NCBI GenBank assembly: GCA_963617485.1
Contig: CAVEPA010000009.1
Coordinates: forward strand, 33,805-97,804
Origin: UBA1757 sp963617485
GTDB lineage: Bacteria; Bacteroidota; Bacteroidia; Bacteroidales; UBA1402
Direction: 5' to 3'
Length of the DNA: 64,000 nt
How positions within the stretch are numbered: position 1 is the first letter of the stretch; each line of letters begins with the position of its first letter. The position numbers and the translations under genes were made by a program. A model generated the notes under the pieces. The model saw only the letters and a program-made list of their open reading frames with translations. It made no database searches and was not told the DNA's origin. Positions 33,004 to 41,490 of the stretch are shown here, piece by piece.

Positions 33004-34971
33004 TTAAGCATCAATGGTGGCGTAAGTGGCGTTGGTCTCGATAAATTCGCGACGCGGACCAACTTCGTCACCCATCAGCATGGAAATGGTGCAGTCGGCG
33101 GCAGCGGCATTCTCGATGGTAACCTTGCGCAAGATACGGTTGTCGGGGTCCATGGTGGTAGAAGCCAACTGTTCGGCATTCATTTCACCCAAACCTTTGT
33201 AGCGCTGGGTATGAATACCGGCTTCACTTCCGCTGCCGTACTTGTCGATAAAGGCCTGACGTTGCTGGTCGGTCCAGCAATATTCTTCCACCTTGCCCTT
33301 CTTGCACAGATACAAAGGCGGGTTGGCGATAAAGAGATAGCCCTTCTCGATGATAGGTTTCATATAGCGGAAGAAGAAAGTCATAATAAGCGTGTCGATG
33401 TGGCTGCCATCGACATCGGCATCGGTCATGATGATAATCTTGTGGTAGCGCAACTTGTCAAGGTTCAGTTCGTTGACATCATCGGCAGTTCCGATGGTAA
33501 CACCCAGCGCCGTGTAGATATTGCGGATTTCCTCGCTTTCGAACACGCGATGACGCATAGCTTTCTCTACATTCAGAATTTTGCCTCGCAAGGGCAAGAT
33601 GGCCTGATATTCACGATTGCGGCCCTGCTTGGCTGTACCGCCGGCCGAATCACCCTCAACCAGAAAGAGTTCGCACTTCTCGGGGTCGTGATTGGAGCAG
33701 TCGGCCAGCTTACCGGGCAGACCGGCACCGGAAAGAGGAGATTTGCGCTGCACCATTTCACGTGCCTTGCGGGCTGCGTGACGGGCCGTGGCGGCAGTAA
33801 CCACCTTGTCCACGATAACTCGGGCCTCTTTGGGATGCTCCTCCAAATAAACGCGCAGCGCCTCGGAAATGGTCTGATTGACAATACCGGCCACTTCGCT
33901 GTTGCCCAACTTGGTCTTGGTCTGGCCTTCGAACTGAGGCTCCGCCACCTTGACGGAAATCACTGCCGTCAAACCTTCGCGGAAGTCATCACCGGAGATT
34001 TCCACTTTAACCTTATCGAGCAATTTTTCGTCGTCGGCATATTTCTTGAGCGTTCTGGTAAGACCCATACGAAAACCGGTCAGATGCGTACCGCCTTCGC
34101 GCGTATTGATATTGTTGACATAGGAATACACATTCTCGGTATAGGAGTCGTTGTAGACCATGGCCACTTCTACGGGCGTGCCGTATTTGTCGGTGGAGAT
34201 TTGGATAATGTCGCCGATAAGCGCCGGACGTGTGGCATCGATGTATCTGACGTATTCCTTCAGACCTTCCTCCGAGTGGAAAACTTCCGTCTTGAAAGGA
34301 TGCTGCGGATCATTGGTGGGAACACGGCGGTCGGTCAGCGACAATTTGATGCCGGCATTCAAATAAGCCAGTTCGCGCAAACGGTTCTCCAGAATATTGA
34401 ATTTGTATTCAACAGTAGAAAAGATGGTATCATCGGGCAAGAAGGTAATGGAAGTACCCGTGGTCGACGCTTCGCCCACTTCGCGTACCGAATACAGCGG
34501 TTTGCCCTTGGCATAGTCCTGCTCATAGCGTTTGCCGCCGCGACATACTTCCACATGGAATTCCTTCGACAAGGCATTCACACAGGAAACGCCCACACCA
34601 TGCAAACCGCCGGACACTTTGTACGAACCCTTATCGAACTTTCCGCCGGCATGCAACACGGTCAGCACTACTTCCAATGCGGAACGATGCTCTTTTTCAT
34701 GCATATCCACCGGAATACCACGGCCATTGTCCACTACCGTGATGGAACCGTTTTCGTTGATGGTAACCTGAACTTCTGTACAATATCCGGCCAAAGCCTC
34801 GTCGATACAGTTGTCCACCACCTCGTTAACCAGATGGTGCAAACCTGTTTCGCTCGTATCGCCGATATACATGGCAGGGCGTTTGCGCACTGCCTCAAGA
34901 CCTTCGAGCACCTGAATGTTTTTCGCGGAATATTCTTCCTGCGGCTGTTTGTTGAATTCTTCGTTAATCAT
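33004..34971 (-). CDS. gyrB: DNA gyrase subunit B
   Basis: A 655-residue ATPase subunit of gyrase. The GHKL motifs are EVVDNCIDEALAG, DNGRGIPVDMH and GGLHGVGVSCVNALS. The TOPRIM metal site is EGDSAGGTAKQGRNREYQAILPLRGKILNVEKA with DADVDGSHI. GGT in the TOPRIM motif and IDEALAG in motif I favour GyrB over ParE, whose equivalents are in the 57251 gene. It is first of a nine-gene co-directional run with gaps of 23 bases or less, driven by the best promoter in the window. Confidence 0.96.
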   Translation of the reverse strand: MINEEFNKQPQEEYSAKNIQVLEGLEAVRKRPAMYIGDTSETGLHHLVNEVVDNCIDEALAGYCTEVQVTINENGSITVVDNGRGIPVDMHEKEHRSALEVVLTVLHAGGKFDKGSYKVSGGLHGVGVSCVNALSKEFHVEVCRGGKRYEQDYAKGKPLYSVREVGEASTTGTSITFLPDDTIFSTVEYKFNILENRLRELAYLNAGIKLSLTDRRVPTNDPQHPFKTEVFHSEEGLKEYVRYIDATRPALIGDIIQISTDKYGTPVEVAMVYNDSYTENVYSYVNNINTREGGTHLTGFRMGLTRTLKKYADDEKLLDKVKVEISGDDFREGLTAVISVKVAEPQFEGQTKTKLGNSEVAGIVNQTISEALRVYLEEHPKEARVIVDKVVTAATARHAARKAREMVQRKSPLSGAGLPGKLADCSNHDPEKCELFLVEGDSAGGTAKQGRNREYQAILPLRGKILNVEKAMRHRVFESEEIRNIYTALGVTIGTADDVNELNLDKLRYHKIIIMTDADVDGSHIDTLIMTFFFRYMKPIIEKGYLFIANPPLYLCKKGKVEEYCWTDQQRQAFIDKYGSGSEAGIHTQRYKGLGEMNAEQLASTTMDPDNRILRKVTIENAAAADCTISMLMGDEVGPRREFIETNATYATIDA

Positions 34972-35056
34972 ATTATTAAAACACTGTATTTCAATTGTTT
35001 AAATTGGCAGCTTCGAGCACAGGAACTCATCCCGCAAAGGCCGCCGTAAAAACGAA

Positions 35057-35088
35057 CAAATATAGACAATTTCCAAGGGAATTGCAAA
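35057..35088 (-). promoter_or_regulatory. Consensus promoter for gyrB and the downstream run
   Basis: Minus strand TTTG (35085-35088), 20-base spacer and TATATTTG (35057-35064): a full match to the Bacteroidota consensus. The leader to the ATG at 34971 is about 80 bases. Confidence 0.75.
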
Positions 35089-35144
35089 GCGCATAGCCTC
35101 CTTTTTCAGCCCGCAACCAAGCGCAAATTTTTCTACTTTTTTTC

Positions 35145-35174
35145 TTGTTTTTTCGAAAAGAAGCCGTACCTTTG
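35145..35174 (+). promoter_or_regulatory. Promoter for tRNA-fMet
   Basis: TTG (35145-35147), 19-base spacer, TACCTTTG (35167-35174), ending 12 bases before the mature tRNA. Confidence 0.65.
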
Positions 35175-35186
35175 CAACCGAAACAT

Positions 35187-35258
<72 letters not shown>

Positions 35259-35268
35259 CTATAGGGAA

Positions 35269-35300
35269 GACAGATTATCAATAGGTAGTCTGTCTTTTTT
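35269..35300 (+). terminator. Terminator of the tRNA-fMet transcript
   Basis: GACAGATTA (35269-35277) and TAGTCTGTC (35286-35294) form a 9-bp stem with one G-T pair and an 8-base loop, followed by six T. Confidence 0.85.
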
Positions 35301-35356
35301 GTTACGATTATTTTCACTAATCTTGCAGCAACTTCTTCAACAGCGGACTAAGCTTT

Positions 35357-36721
35357 ATGGCAACCAAAAACAAAAGCATTTTCATCTGCAGCAACTGCGG
35401 TGCCGATTTCAGCAAATGGATGGGCAAATGCCCGTCCTGCGGCCAATGGAACACCATTCATGAAGAAATCGTTAGAAATACCGCAACCACACCGGCCAAC
35501 AGACTAGTGGGTGGAGGAGGCAAACCGCAGCGTCTGTCGGAGATTGAGATTGGCCAGGAAAGCCGCACGCCCACCGGATGCGCCGAGTTGGACCGTGTGC
35601 TTGGCGGAGGTCTGGTTGCCGGCTCAGTAACGCTGATTGGCGGCGAGCCCGGCATCGGCAAATCGACACTGGTACTGCAGACCGTACTGCGAATGTCGTC
35701 CAAGAAGATACTTTATGTTTCGGGCGAAGAAAGCCTGCAACAGCTCAAGCTTCGCGCCGACCGCATCAACATCGAAAACGAGAACGCCTTCTTTGTGTCG
35801 GAAACCTCACTGGAAAAAATACTGGAGCATGTCGACAACATGCAGCCCGACTTGCTGGTGGTCGACTCCATACAGACCATGTGTACCGAAGCGGCCGAAT
35901 CTTCGCCGGGCAGCGTAACCCAGGTTCGCGAATGCGCCGCCGCCCTGCTACGCATTGCCAAAACCCGCGACCTGCCCGTCATCCTTATCGGGCACATCAA
36001 CAAAGAAGGCAGCATCGCAGGCCCTAAGGTTTTGGAACACATTGTGGACACCGTGCTGATATTCGAAGGAGACTCTCATTTTGTCTATCGCTTACTGCGT
36101 TCGGTGAAAAACCGTTTCGGCAGCATCGCCGAGATAGGCATGTACGAAATGCGGCGCGAAGGTCTGCGCGAAGTCAGCAACCCTTCGGAGCTGCTGCTCA
36201 CCCAACAGCATCTGGGCTTGAGCGGTGTTTCTATTGCAGCTGCCATCGAGGGTATACGGCCGTTTATGATTGAGACCCAAGCACTGGTGAGTACAGCCGC
36301 CTATGGTGTAGCCCAGCGTTCCACCACCGGCTTCGAAGTGCGCCGGCTGAACATGCTGTTGGCCGTGCTGGAAAAGCGGGCCGGTTTCAAGATTGCCCAA
36401 AAAGACGTCTTTTTGAACATCGCCGGCGGCATCAAGGTAAACGACCCCGCCATCGACCTGTCGGTGCTGGCCGCCATCTTGTCTTCCAACCTCGACATGG
36501 CCATCGACAAAAATACCTGCCTTGCCGGCGAAGTGGGCCTGGCTGGCGAGATTCGTCCTGTCAACCGCATTGAGCAACGCATTATGGAAGCTCAGAAGCT
36601 GGGCTTCGAGCGCATCGTGGTACCCTATTTCGCCAAGGGCAGCATCGATTTCAAGCACTTCAACATTCAGATAGCACAGGTCCAGAAGGTCGACGAAGCC
36701 TTCCGCCTACTGTTCGGATAA
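35357..36721 (+). CDS. radA: DNA repair protein RadA
   Basis: A 454-residue RecA-like ATPase that drives branch migration during recombination. It has an N-terminal C4 zinc finger (Cys11, Cys14, Cys25, Cys28), Walker A GEPGIGKST near residue 97, the RadA-specific KNRFG motif (VKNRFGSIAEIG, about 250) and a Lon-protease-like C-terminal domain (about 285-454) without protease function in this family. A weak -7-like TAATCTTG lies at 35318. It is followed 10 bases later by the FAD oxidoreductase gene, probably co-transcribed. Confidence 0.96.
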   Translation: MATKNKSIFICSNCGADFSKWMGKCPSCGQWNTIHEEIVRNTATTPANRLVGGGGKPQRLSEIEIGQESRTPTGCAELDRVLGGGLVAGSVTLIGGEPGIGKSTLVLQTVLRMSSKKILYVSGEESLQQLKLRADRINIENENAFFVSETSLEKILEHVDNMQPDLLVVDSIQTMCTEAAESSPGSVTQVRECAAALLRIAKTRDLPVILIGHINKEGSIAGPKVLEHIVDTVLIFEGDSHFVYRLLRSVKNRFGSIAEIGMYEMRREGLREVSNPSELLLTQQHLGLSGVSIAAAIEGIRPFMIETQALVSTAAYGVAQRSTTGFEVRRLNMLLAVLEKRAGFKIAQKDVFLNIAGGIKVNDPAIDLSVLAAILSSNLDMAIDKNTCLAGEVGLAGEIRPVNRIEQRIMEAQKLGFERIVVPYFAKGSIDFKHFNIQIAQVQKVDEAFRLLFG

Positions 36722-36731
36722 GACTCTTGCC

Positions 36732-38342
36732 ATGGTACAGGAATACAATCTACGCGTCTTGCCGCAAATAGCTGCCGATGAGTCCTCGCTCAAATCGCAT
36801 ATTTGCCAGGAAAAAGGGCTGAATGCCAACGAAATAACTGCTGTCAGAATACTAAAACGTTCCATTGATGCCCGCCAGCGAACCGTGTTCATGCAGCTGC
36901 AGGTGCGCGTTTTTGTCAACGAAGAACCTACGCCCATCAACATACAGCGCATCCACTATCCTGATGTCGCCCAAGGCAAGAAAGTAATTGTTGTCGGTGC
37001 CGGACCGGCCGGTCTTTTTGCTGCGCTGCGTCTTATTGAGCTGGGGTGCCGGCCCATTGTACTGGAAAGGGGCAAGAACGTGAGCGAGCGTAAACGCGAC
37101 CTGGCCTCAGCTGTCCGGCTCCAGCATATCAACCCCGAATCCAACTACTGTTACGGCGAAGGCGGTGCCGGTGCCTACTCCGATGGCAAACTTTACACTC
37201 GCAGCAAAAAGCGGGGTGATGTTGGACGTATCCTGCAGATTTTTCACCAATTCGGAGCCAGCGACAATATCCTGCTTGATGCCCACCCGCACATCGGGAC
37301 AGACCGACTGCCGCGCATCATCGCCAACATGAGAGAACAAATTATCGCCAGTGGCGGCGAGGTGCATTTCCAGACCAAGATGACCGGACTCTGTATCAAA
37401 GGCCAGCGTATTACGGGTGTCATTTGTGAAGACGGCACGCACTGGGAAGGCCCTGTCATTCTGGCCACCGGTCATTCCGCCCGCGATGTCTACGAGTTGC
37501 TCGATCAAAGACAACTTCCGCTGGAAGCCAAGGGTCTGGCCATGGGCGTACGCTTGGAACACCCGCAGCAACTCATCGATGAACTGATGTACCATAGTCC
37601 GCAAGGCCGTGGCGAATTCCTGCCCGCCGCCGAATACAGCTTCGTGCGTCAGGTCGATGGACGCGGGGTCTATTCCTTCTGCATGTGCCCAGGCGGCTTC
37701 ATCGTCCCCGCCGGAGAAAAAGACGGCATTGTGGTGGTCAATGGCATGTCCCCATCGAATCGAGGGTCGAAATGGGCCAATTCCGGCATGGTGGTGGAAA
37801 TCCAAACCGAAGATTTGCCCAAATATAGTGCGCTCATCCGTTCCTACGAAAAAGAACAAGGCCTGGCGGCCACGCAAAAGACTCATATTCAGATGCTTCG
37901 CCTGCAACAAGCCTACGAAAGACTATGCTACCTACAAGTACAGGATGGGTTGAAAGCTCCTGCGCAGACCATGACTGACTTTGTCAACAACCGTCATTCG
38001 CAGCATTTGCCATCCACATCTTACGTGGCCGGCATAACATCCTCCGATCTGCACGTCTGGATGCCGACTGAAATAAGACAACGGCTGCAAAGCGGACTAC
38101 GGCTGTTCAACGGCAGCGTGAAAGGATTTCTTAGCCAGGAGGCCCAACTGATAGCGGCCGAAACGCGCACATCGTCACCCATCCGCATTCCGCGCGATAG
38201 GGAAAGTTTAAGTTTGTTGGGGTACGAAGGCTTGTTTCCTTGCGGCGAGGGCGCCGGCTACGCCGGCGGCATCGTCAGTTCTGCCATCGACGGGGAATTG
38301 TGTGCTGAACAGGCCGCCACTATTTCAAACGCACCGAGATAA
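36732..38342 (+). CDS. FAD-dependent oxidoreductase (COG2509 type)
   Basis: A 536-residue flavoprotein. The N-terminal roughly 85 residues form a small domain preceding the FAD-binding Rossmann motif VVGAGPAGLFAALRLIELG (about 89-107). YGEGGAGAYSDGKLYTRSKKR and the C-terminal FPCGEGAGYAGGIVSSAIDG are the hallmarks of this conserved uncharacterised dehydrogenase family. The substrate is unknown. It lies 10 bases after radA; the 3' end overlaps the convergent cyclophilin gene by 23 bases. Confidence 0.88.
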   Translation: MVQEYNLRVLPQIAADESSLKSHICQEKGLNANEITAVRILKRSIDARQRTVFMQLQVRVFVNEEPTPINIQRIHYPDVAQGKKVIVVGAGPAGLFAALRLIELGCRPIVLERGKNVSERKRDLASAVRLQHINPESNYCYGEGGAGAYSDGKLYTRSKKRGDVGRILQIFHQFGASDNILLDAHPHIGTDRLPRIIANMREQIIASGGEVHFQTKMTGLCIKGQRITGVICEDGTHWEGPVILATGHSARDVYELLDQRQLPLEAKGLAMGVRLEHPQQLIDELMYHSPQGRGEFLPAAEYSFVRQVDGRGVYSFCMCPGGFIVPAGEKDGIVVVNGMSPSNRGSKWANSGMVVEIQTEDLPKYSALIRSYEKEQGLAATQKTHIQMLRLQQAYERLCYLQVQDGLKAPAQTMTDFVNNRHSQHLPSTSYVAGITSSDLHVWMPTEIRQRLQSGLRLFNGSVKGFLSQEAQLIAAETRTSSPIRIPRDRESLSLLGYEGLFPCGEGAGYAGGIVSSAIDGELCAEQAATISNAPR

Positions 38343-39141
38343 TCCGCACATCCCGTAAAGGACGCTCGTTCTTGTCGCAAGGTAGCGCAGCTATCTTGTC
38401 TATCACATCCCAACCTTCCACCACGCGGGCAAAGAAAGTGTACTGGCCGTTCAGATTCAGCTCGCCGCCTTGTTCTACCAACATGGCCCGGTTCTCGGGG
38501 CTGAAAAACAATGCATCGGGATGCGTGTGCAGATAGGTATCCATTTCGGCGCGATAAGCCTTGTACTTTTGCACATAAGCCTTGCGATTGACAAGTTTCA
38601 GGCTGTCCATCGATGGTTTAATGGGCATATAGTGCTGTTTCCACCAGGCATTCTTCAGCGGATTGTTCTTGGCCATTTCCAGCGTATCCAAGTAACCACT
38701 GCGATAAGGCTTGCCTTGCACAATAAAGAACTGGCTCGCATCCGACAGCTTCCCTGGGTTAATATTGTCCGGTTGACGCGGCGCCGCTATCATACCCTTC
38801 ACAGCGATATGATCTTTATTGAATTCGGGTTCAAGCAAATACTGTGTGCTGCCCATGCCAACACGCTTGCCGGGTTCGGCATTACGGGAATCGGCCGAAC
38901 CACCTTGTATCATAAAGCCGGGCACCACGCGGAAAAAGAGCGTCCCGTCGAATGCACCCATCTTGATGCGGTCCTTGTACAAAGCCACGTGCCGCGGGGA
39001 TTCATCGAGGAACACCGCTTTCATAACCCCAAAGTTCGTCTCGATAACCATTGTATCGCGACGGGCCAGCGAGTCGGGAGTATTGGCGCTAAGCATCAAG
39101 GCAAAATTCGCCAATAGCAAAAGGAAGAATAGTCTTTTCAT
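38320..39141 (-). CDS. Cyclophilin-type peptidyl-prolyl isomerase, exported
   Basis: A 273-residue protein with a signal peptide (KRLFFLLLLANFALMLSA) and a cyclophilin fold: VIETNFGVMKAVFLDESPRHV, FDGTLFFRVVPGFMIQGG (catalytic Arg and Phe region), SDASQFFIVQGK and YTFFARVVEGWDVIDKIAAL. A charged insertion of about 60 residues (about 165-225, NAWWKQHYMPIKPSMDSLK onward) separates the last two parts, making it longer than the usual 165-190 residues. The start is the ATG at 39141; a TTG two codons upstream is less likely. It lies 43 bases downstream of tRNA-Gln on the same strand with no terminator between, so it may share the tRNA promoter. Confidence 0.9.
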   Translation of the reverse strand: MKRLFFLLLLANFALMLSANTPDSLARRDTMVIETNFGVMKAVFLDESPRHVALYKDRIKMGAFDGTLFFRVVPGFMIQGGSADSRNAEPGKRVGMGSTQYLLEPEFNKDHIAVKGMIAAPRQPDNINPGKLSDASQFFIVQGKPYRSGYLDTLEMAKNNPLKNAWWKQHYMPIKPSMDSLKLVNRKAYVQKYKAYRAEMDTYLHTHPDALFFSPENRAMLVEQGGELNLNGQYTFFARVVEGWDVIDKIAALPCDKNERPLRDVRIISVRLK

Positions 39142-39184
39142 AGTCAATAAAAAAGCTCCAACCGATATCGATTGAAGCCTTTAG

Positions 39185-39255
39185 TTGCTCCGCTAGGATT
39201 CGAACCCAGACAGGCAGAACCAGAATCTGCAGTGCTACCATTACACAACGGAGCA
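39185..39255 (-). tRNA. tRNA-Gln (CTG)
   Basis: A 71-base cloverleaf: acceptor TGCTCCG/CGGAGCA fully paired, anticodon stem GCAGA/TCTGC with loop TTCTGGT (anticodon CTG, reading CAG), T-arm CTGGG-TTCGAAT-CCTAG with one G-T pair, discriminator A. CCA is not encoded. Confidence 0.95.
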
Positions 39256-39275
39256 ATTTTTTGTCGTTTGCGGGG

Positions 39276-39306
39276 CAAAGGTACTGCTTTTTATCAATGC
39301 CACCAA
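39276..39306 (-). promoter_or_regulatory. Promoter for tRNA-Gln
   Basis: Minus strand TTG (39304-39306), 20-base spacer, TACCTTTG (39276-39283); the -7 element ends 20 bases before the mature tRNA. Confidence 0.65.
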
Positions 39307-39349
39307 TTTTTTGACAAAAAAATGTGCACAATCCAAGTTTTTCAAACAG

Positions 39350-40111
39350 CTAAATGGAAGAATGTGACGAGTCAGAACCTGTTTTGAACAAATATTTCGC
39401 CAAACCATAGACATAGCGACGGAAGCCCGGCCGATGGCGCAGCAAACGGTCGAACCACGACAGATGCCTGCCCACGAAACGCACCACCATGCCCACATAA
39501 ACCATGGCAAACAAGGTGCCGACACCCACGATATGCCATTGCCAAGCGCCGAAAAAGATATAGCAGAAAACAATGGCGCAGGCAACCAGCGAAGTGTCAA
39601 CACAGATTTTCATCTTGGAGAATTCGATACCCGTCACTTTGCTCAAAGCCACAGGGAAGCCCTCGCCGGGCATGGTAACCGAACCGCAACGCACTTCGAG
39701 TGCAATGCCGCTACCCAAGATGGTACAACCAGCTATCTGCGCAAAGGCTTTTGTCAGCAGATTTTCGGGCAGCAACCATCGGGTGAGGTACATATTCAGG
39801 TCGATAAACGAGCCAAAGACAAAGCCCACCAGCAACTGGAACAACTGCACCGGCTCGAAATGTCGTCTGAGAACGGCAATCTGGCCCAGCACCAGCAAGG
39901 CATTCATGACAATAGTGTAACCGCCGATAGATAGCGCCGGCAAACCAAGGCCTTGTTTGCCGGCCGATTCAAAAACGTAGGGCAAAGTTGATATAACGCT
40001 GGAACCCAGTCCGCTGCGGACACATACAGCCACGCCAAGCGTCATTATCAGAAGGGAGATGACAAGCAGAAAATGCTGCCAAAGAAACGAAAAAACTTTT
40101 TCCTTATTCAT
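39350..40111 (-). CDS. DUF6198/YczE-type membrane protein
   Basis: A 253-residue polytopic protein with five to six membrane helices (about 10-32, 45-75, 80-105, 118-140, 158-182, 185-205). It carries the family features GVAVCVRSGLGSSVISTLPYVF near the N-terminus and GSVTMPGEGFPVALSKVTGIEFSKMKICVDTS in the middle, as seen in YczE/YyaS/YitT-like proteins. Function is unknown. The ATG at 40111 is chosen because the promoter element at 40121-40128 would lie inside a longer reading frame. This leaves a leader of only a few bases. Confidence 0.82.
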   Translation of the reverse strand: MNKEKVFSFLWQHFLLVISLLIMTLGVAVCVRSGLGSSVISTLPYVFESAGKQGLGLPALSIGGYTIVMNALLVLGQIAVLRRHFEPVQLFQLLVGFVFGSFIDLNMYLTRWLLPENLLTKAFAQIAGCTILGSGIALEVRCGSVTMPGEGFPVALSKVTGIEFSKMKICVDTSLVACAIVFCYIFFGAWQWHIVGVGTLFAMVYVGMVVRFVGRHLSWFDRLLRHRPGFRRYVYGLAKYLFKTGSDSSHSSI

Positions 40112-40120
40112 AACAGGGCG

Positions 40121-40128
40121 CAAAGGTA
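40121..40128 (-). promoter_or_regulatory. Promoter -7 element for the DUF6198 gene
   Basis: TACCTTTG followed by C on the minus strand, only 9 bases before the ATG at 40111, implying a nearly leaderless mRNA. No clear -33 element. Confidence 0.5.
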
Positions 40129-40211
40129 CAGATTTTTGCGCAAGCACTGTTATTATTCCTATGTGACTGATGAACCAAACTGAAAATGAACGAAAAGGCT
40201 ATTTTAGAACC

Positions 40212-41486
40212 TTAGATATCAAAGCGGATGCCAGCACCGATGTTCAATATCAAGGGATTCTTAGTGCGAACGCTAAGCGGCTGATCTGCATCAAAATAGT
40301 AATGCAAACCCGGTTCTAAATACAGTTGCCAACGGGAGGCCAGACGATAGGCAACACCCAAAGAGGCAGCAACATAGGGCTGTACACCATAAACCGGCTG
40401 CGTGGTGGTTTCAGACGAAAGTTTTTTGTTGTCGGGCGTATATACCGTAGAATACTGCACACCACAAAGGGCCTTTTCCAAACCGCCGCCCAAGGACGTG
40501 TACAAACGCCAGTTACTACGGTCCAAGGCCGTCCAGACCAAATCAAGAGGAACACCAACATAATGCAGCACTTGATTCAGGGTCCAACTCGAGGCATCTT
40601 CGCGACTGCCATTGGTCTGCGCAAAAAGACAAGTGTAATCCAAGCCCGAATGGATGGCCAAGCGATTTGTCAAAGGAAGTTGTACCGACAGCCCCAAACT
40701 GATGGGATAATGGTAAACAGGCGCATACGACCGTATCTGGCTGGCACTGAGGTTGGACGGCGTTTTCCAATCGTTCCTCGAACGGGCGCTGCGCAAAGGA
40801 GAAATGCCATAGCGATTGGTTACGGAATTCACCGGCGTTATAGAAGAAGCGGCATCCAGATTGGCCGAAGCCAGCAAGTCGTTCTGGTGTGCGAACCGCA
40901 GGCCATAAGAGGCGCGGCGACCGGTTCTTGCTTGTTTTTTCTCGTGACGGGCCTGTTCGTAGGCTTGTTCGATACTGCGTTCGTAAGCCGGCTCGGCAAC
41001 AGCCGGGCCTACAGCTGCCGGCTCTACAGCAGCAGGTGTTTCCGCAGGTTCGTTTTCTTCTTCAACCTCTGCTTTATTTGCTGTTTCCGTAGTTGCTGCA
41101 ACAGTTTCAACGATTTCGGTTGCAACAGGCTCAACGACAGATGTTGCAAGCGACCGAGCCTCGACAAGCGGCTGGGCCTCAGCAACCAGCACCTCGGTGT
41201 CTGATTCGGACAGCGCTTGCGGTGCGGTTTCTTGAAGAATAGTTTCGGGTCCCTCGGCCACCATTACATCCTCGGTCTGAGGGGTCGGCCTGAATATCAG
41301 CAACAAAGCCACGGCAGCAGCCGCAGCCACCGAAGCCACAGCGGTAAAGCGCAGCCACAAGTTGTTTTTCTTGGGTTGCGATACCAAAGCATCGGCTGCA
41401 AACAAATCTTCGAAAGCAGGCACATCATCGGTTTGGATGCCCGCAAGACGTTGCTGAAAATATGTCTTCAAATCTTTATCCGTCAT
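40212..41486 (-). CDS. Membrane protein joining an anti-sigma-like tail to an outer-membrane-barrel-like domain
   Basis: A 424-residue protein. Residues 1-45 are polar (MTDKDLKTYFQQRLAGIQTDD), like the cytoplasmic tail of small Bacteroidota anti-sigma proteins. A membrane helix follows (about 46-65, Ala/Val/Leu-rich), then an Ala/Glu/Pro/Val-rich periplasmic linker (about 70-170). A basic helical patch (170-192) leads to a C-terminal region (about 255-424) with amphipathic strands and YGVQPYVAASLGVAYRLASRWQLYLEPGLHYYF...LNIGAGIRFDI, typical of small outer-membrane barrels. It starts 4 bases after the ECF sigma gene, so it is probably that factor's regulator. A DNA or protein search would be needed to name it. 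Confidence 0.7.
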   Translation of the reverse strand: MTDKDLKTYFQQRLAGIQTDDVPAFEDLFAADALVSQPKKNNLWLRFTAVASVAAAAAVALLLIFRPTPQTEDVMVAEGPETILQETAPQALSESDTEVLVAEAQPLVEARSLATSVVEPVATEIVETVAATTETANKAEVEEENEPAETPAAVEPAAVGPAVAEPAYERSIEQAYEQARHEKKQARTGRRASYGLRFAHQNDLLASANLDAASSITPVNSVTNRYGISPLRSARSRNDWKTPSNLSASQIRSYAPVYHYPISLGLSVQLPLTNRLAIHSGLDYTCLFAQTNGSREDASSWTLNQVLHYVGVPLDLVWTALDRSNWRLYTSLGGGLEKALCGVQYSTVYTPDNKKLSSETTTQPVYGVQPYVAASLGVAYRLASRWQLYLEPGLHYYFDADQPLSVRTKNPLILNIGAGIRFDI

Positions 41487-41490
41487 TGCT

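Noticed and set aside
33001..35049. A 682-codon open frame antisense to gyrB
   Set aside because: It mirrors GyrB codons, shows no recognisable domain, and extends across the gyrB leader only by chance.
37004..37018. Palindrome GACCGGCCGGTC in the FAD oxidoreductase
   Set aside because: It falls on the codons of the conserved GAGPAGL motif and is explained by that protein sequence.
39172..39387. A 71-codon plus-strand frame beginning MKPLVAPLGFEPRQ
   Set aside because: It is antisense to tRNA-Gln and reads through its promoter; the GFEPR-type peptide is a tRNA artefact.
40981..41030. Repeated GCCGGC blocks in the 40212 gene
   Set aside because: They follow the Ala/Pro/Glu repeat of the encoded linker; the arms are short and imperfect, so I do not count them with the other hairpins.
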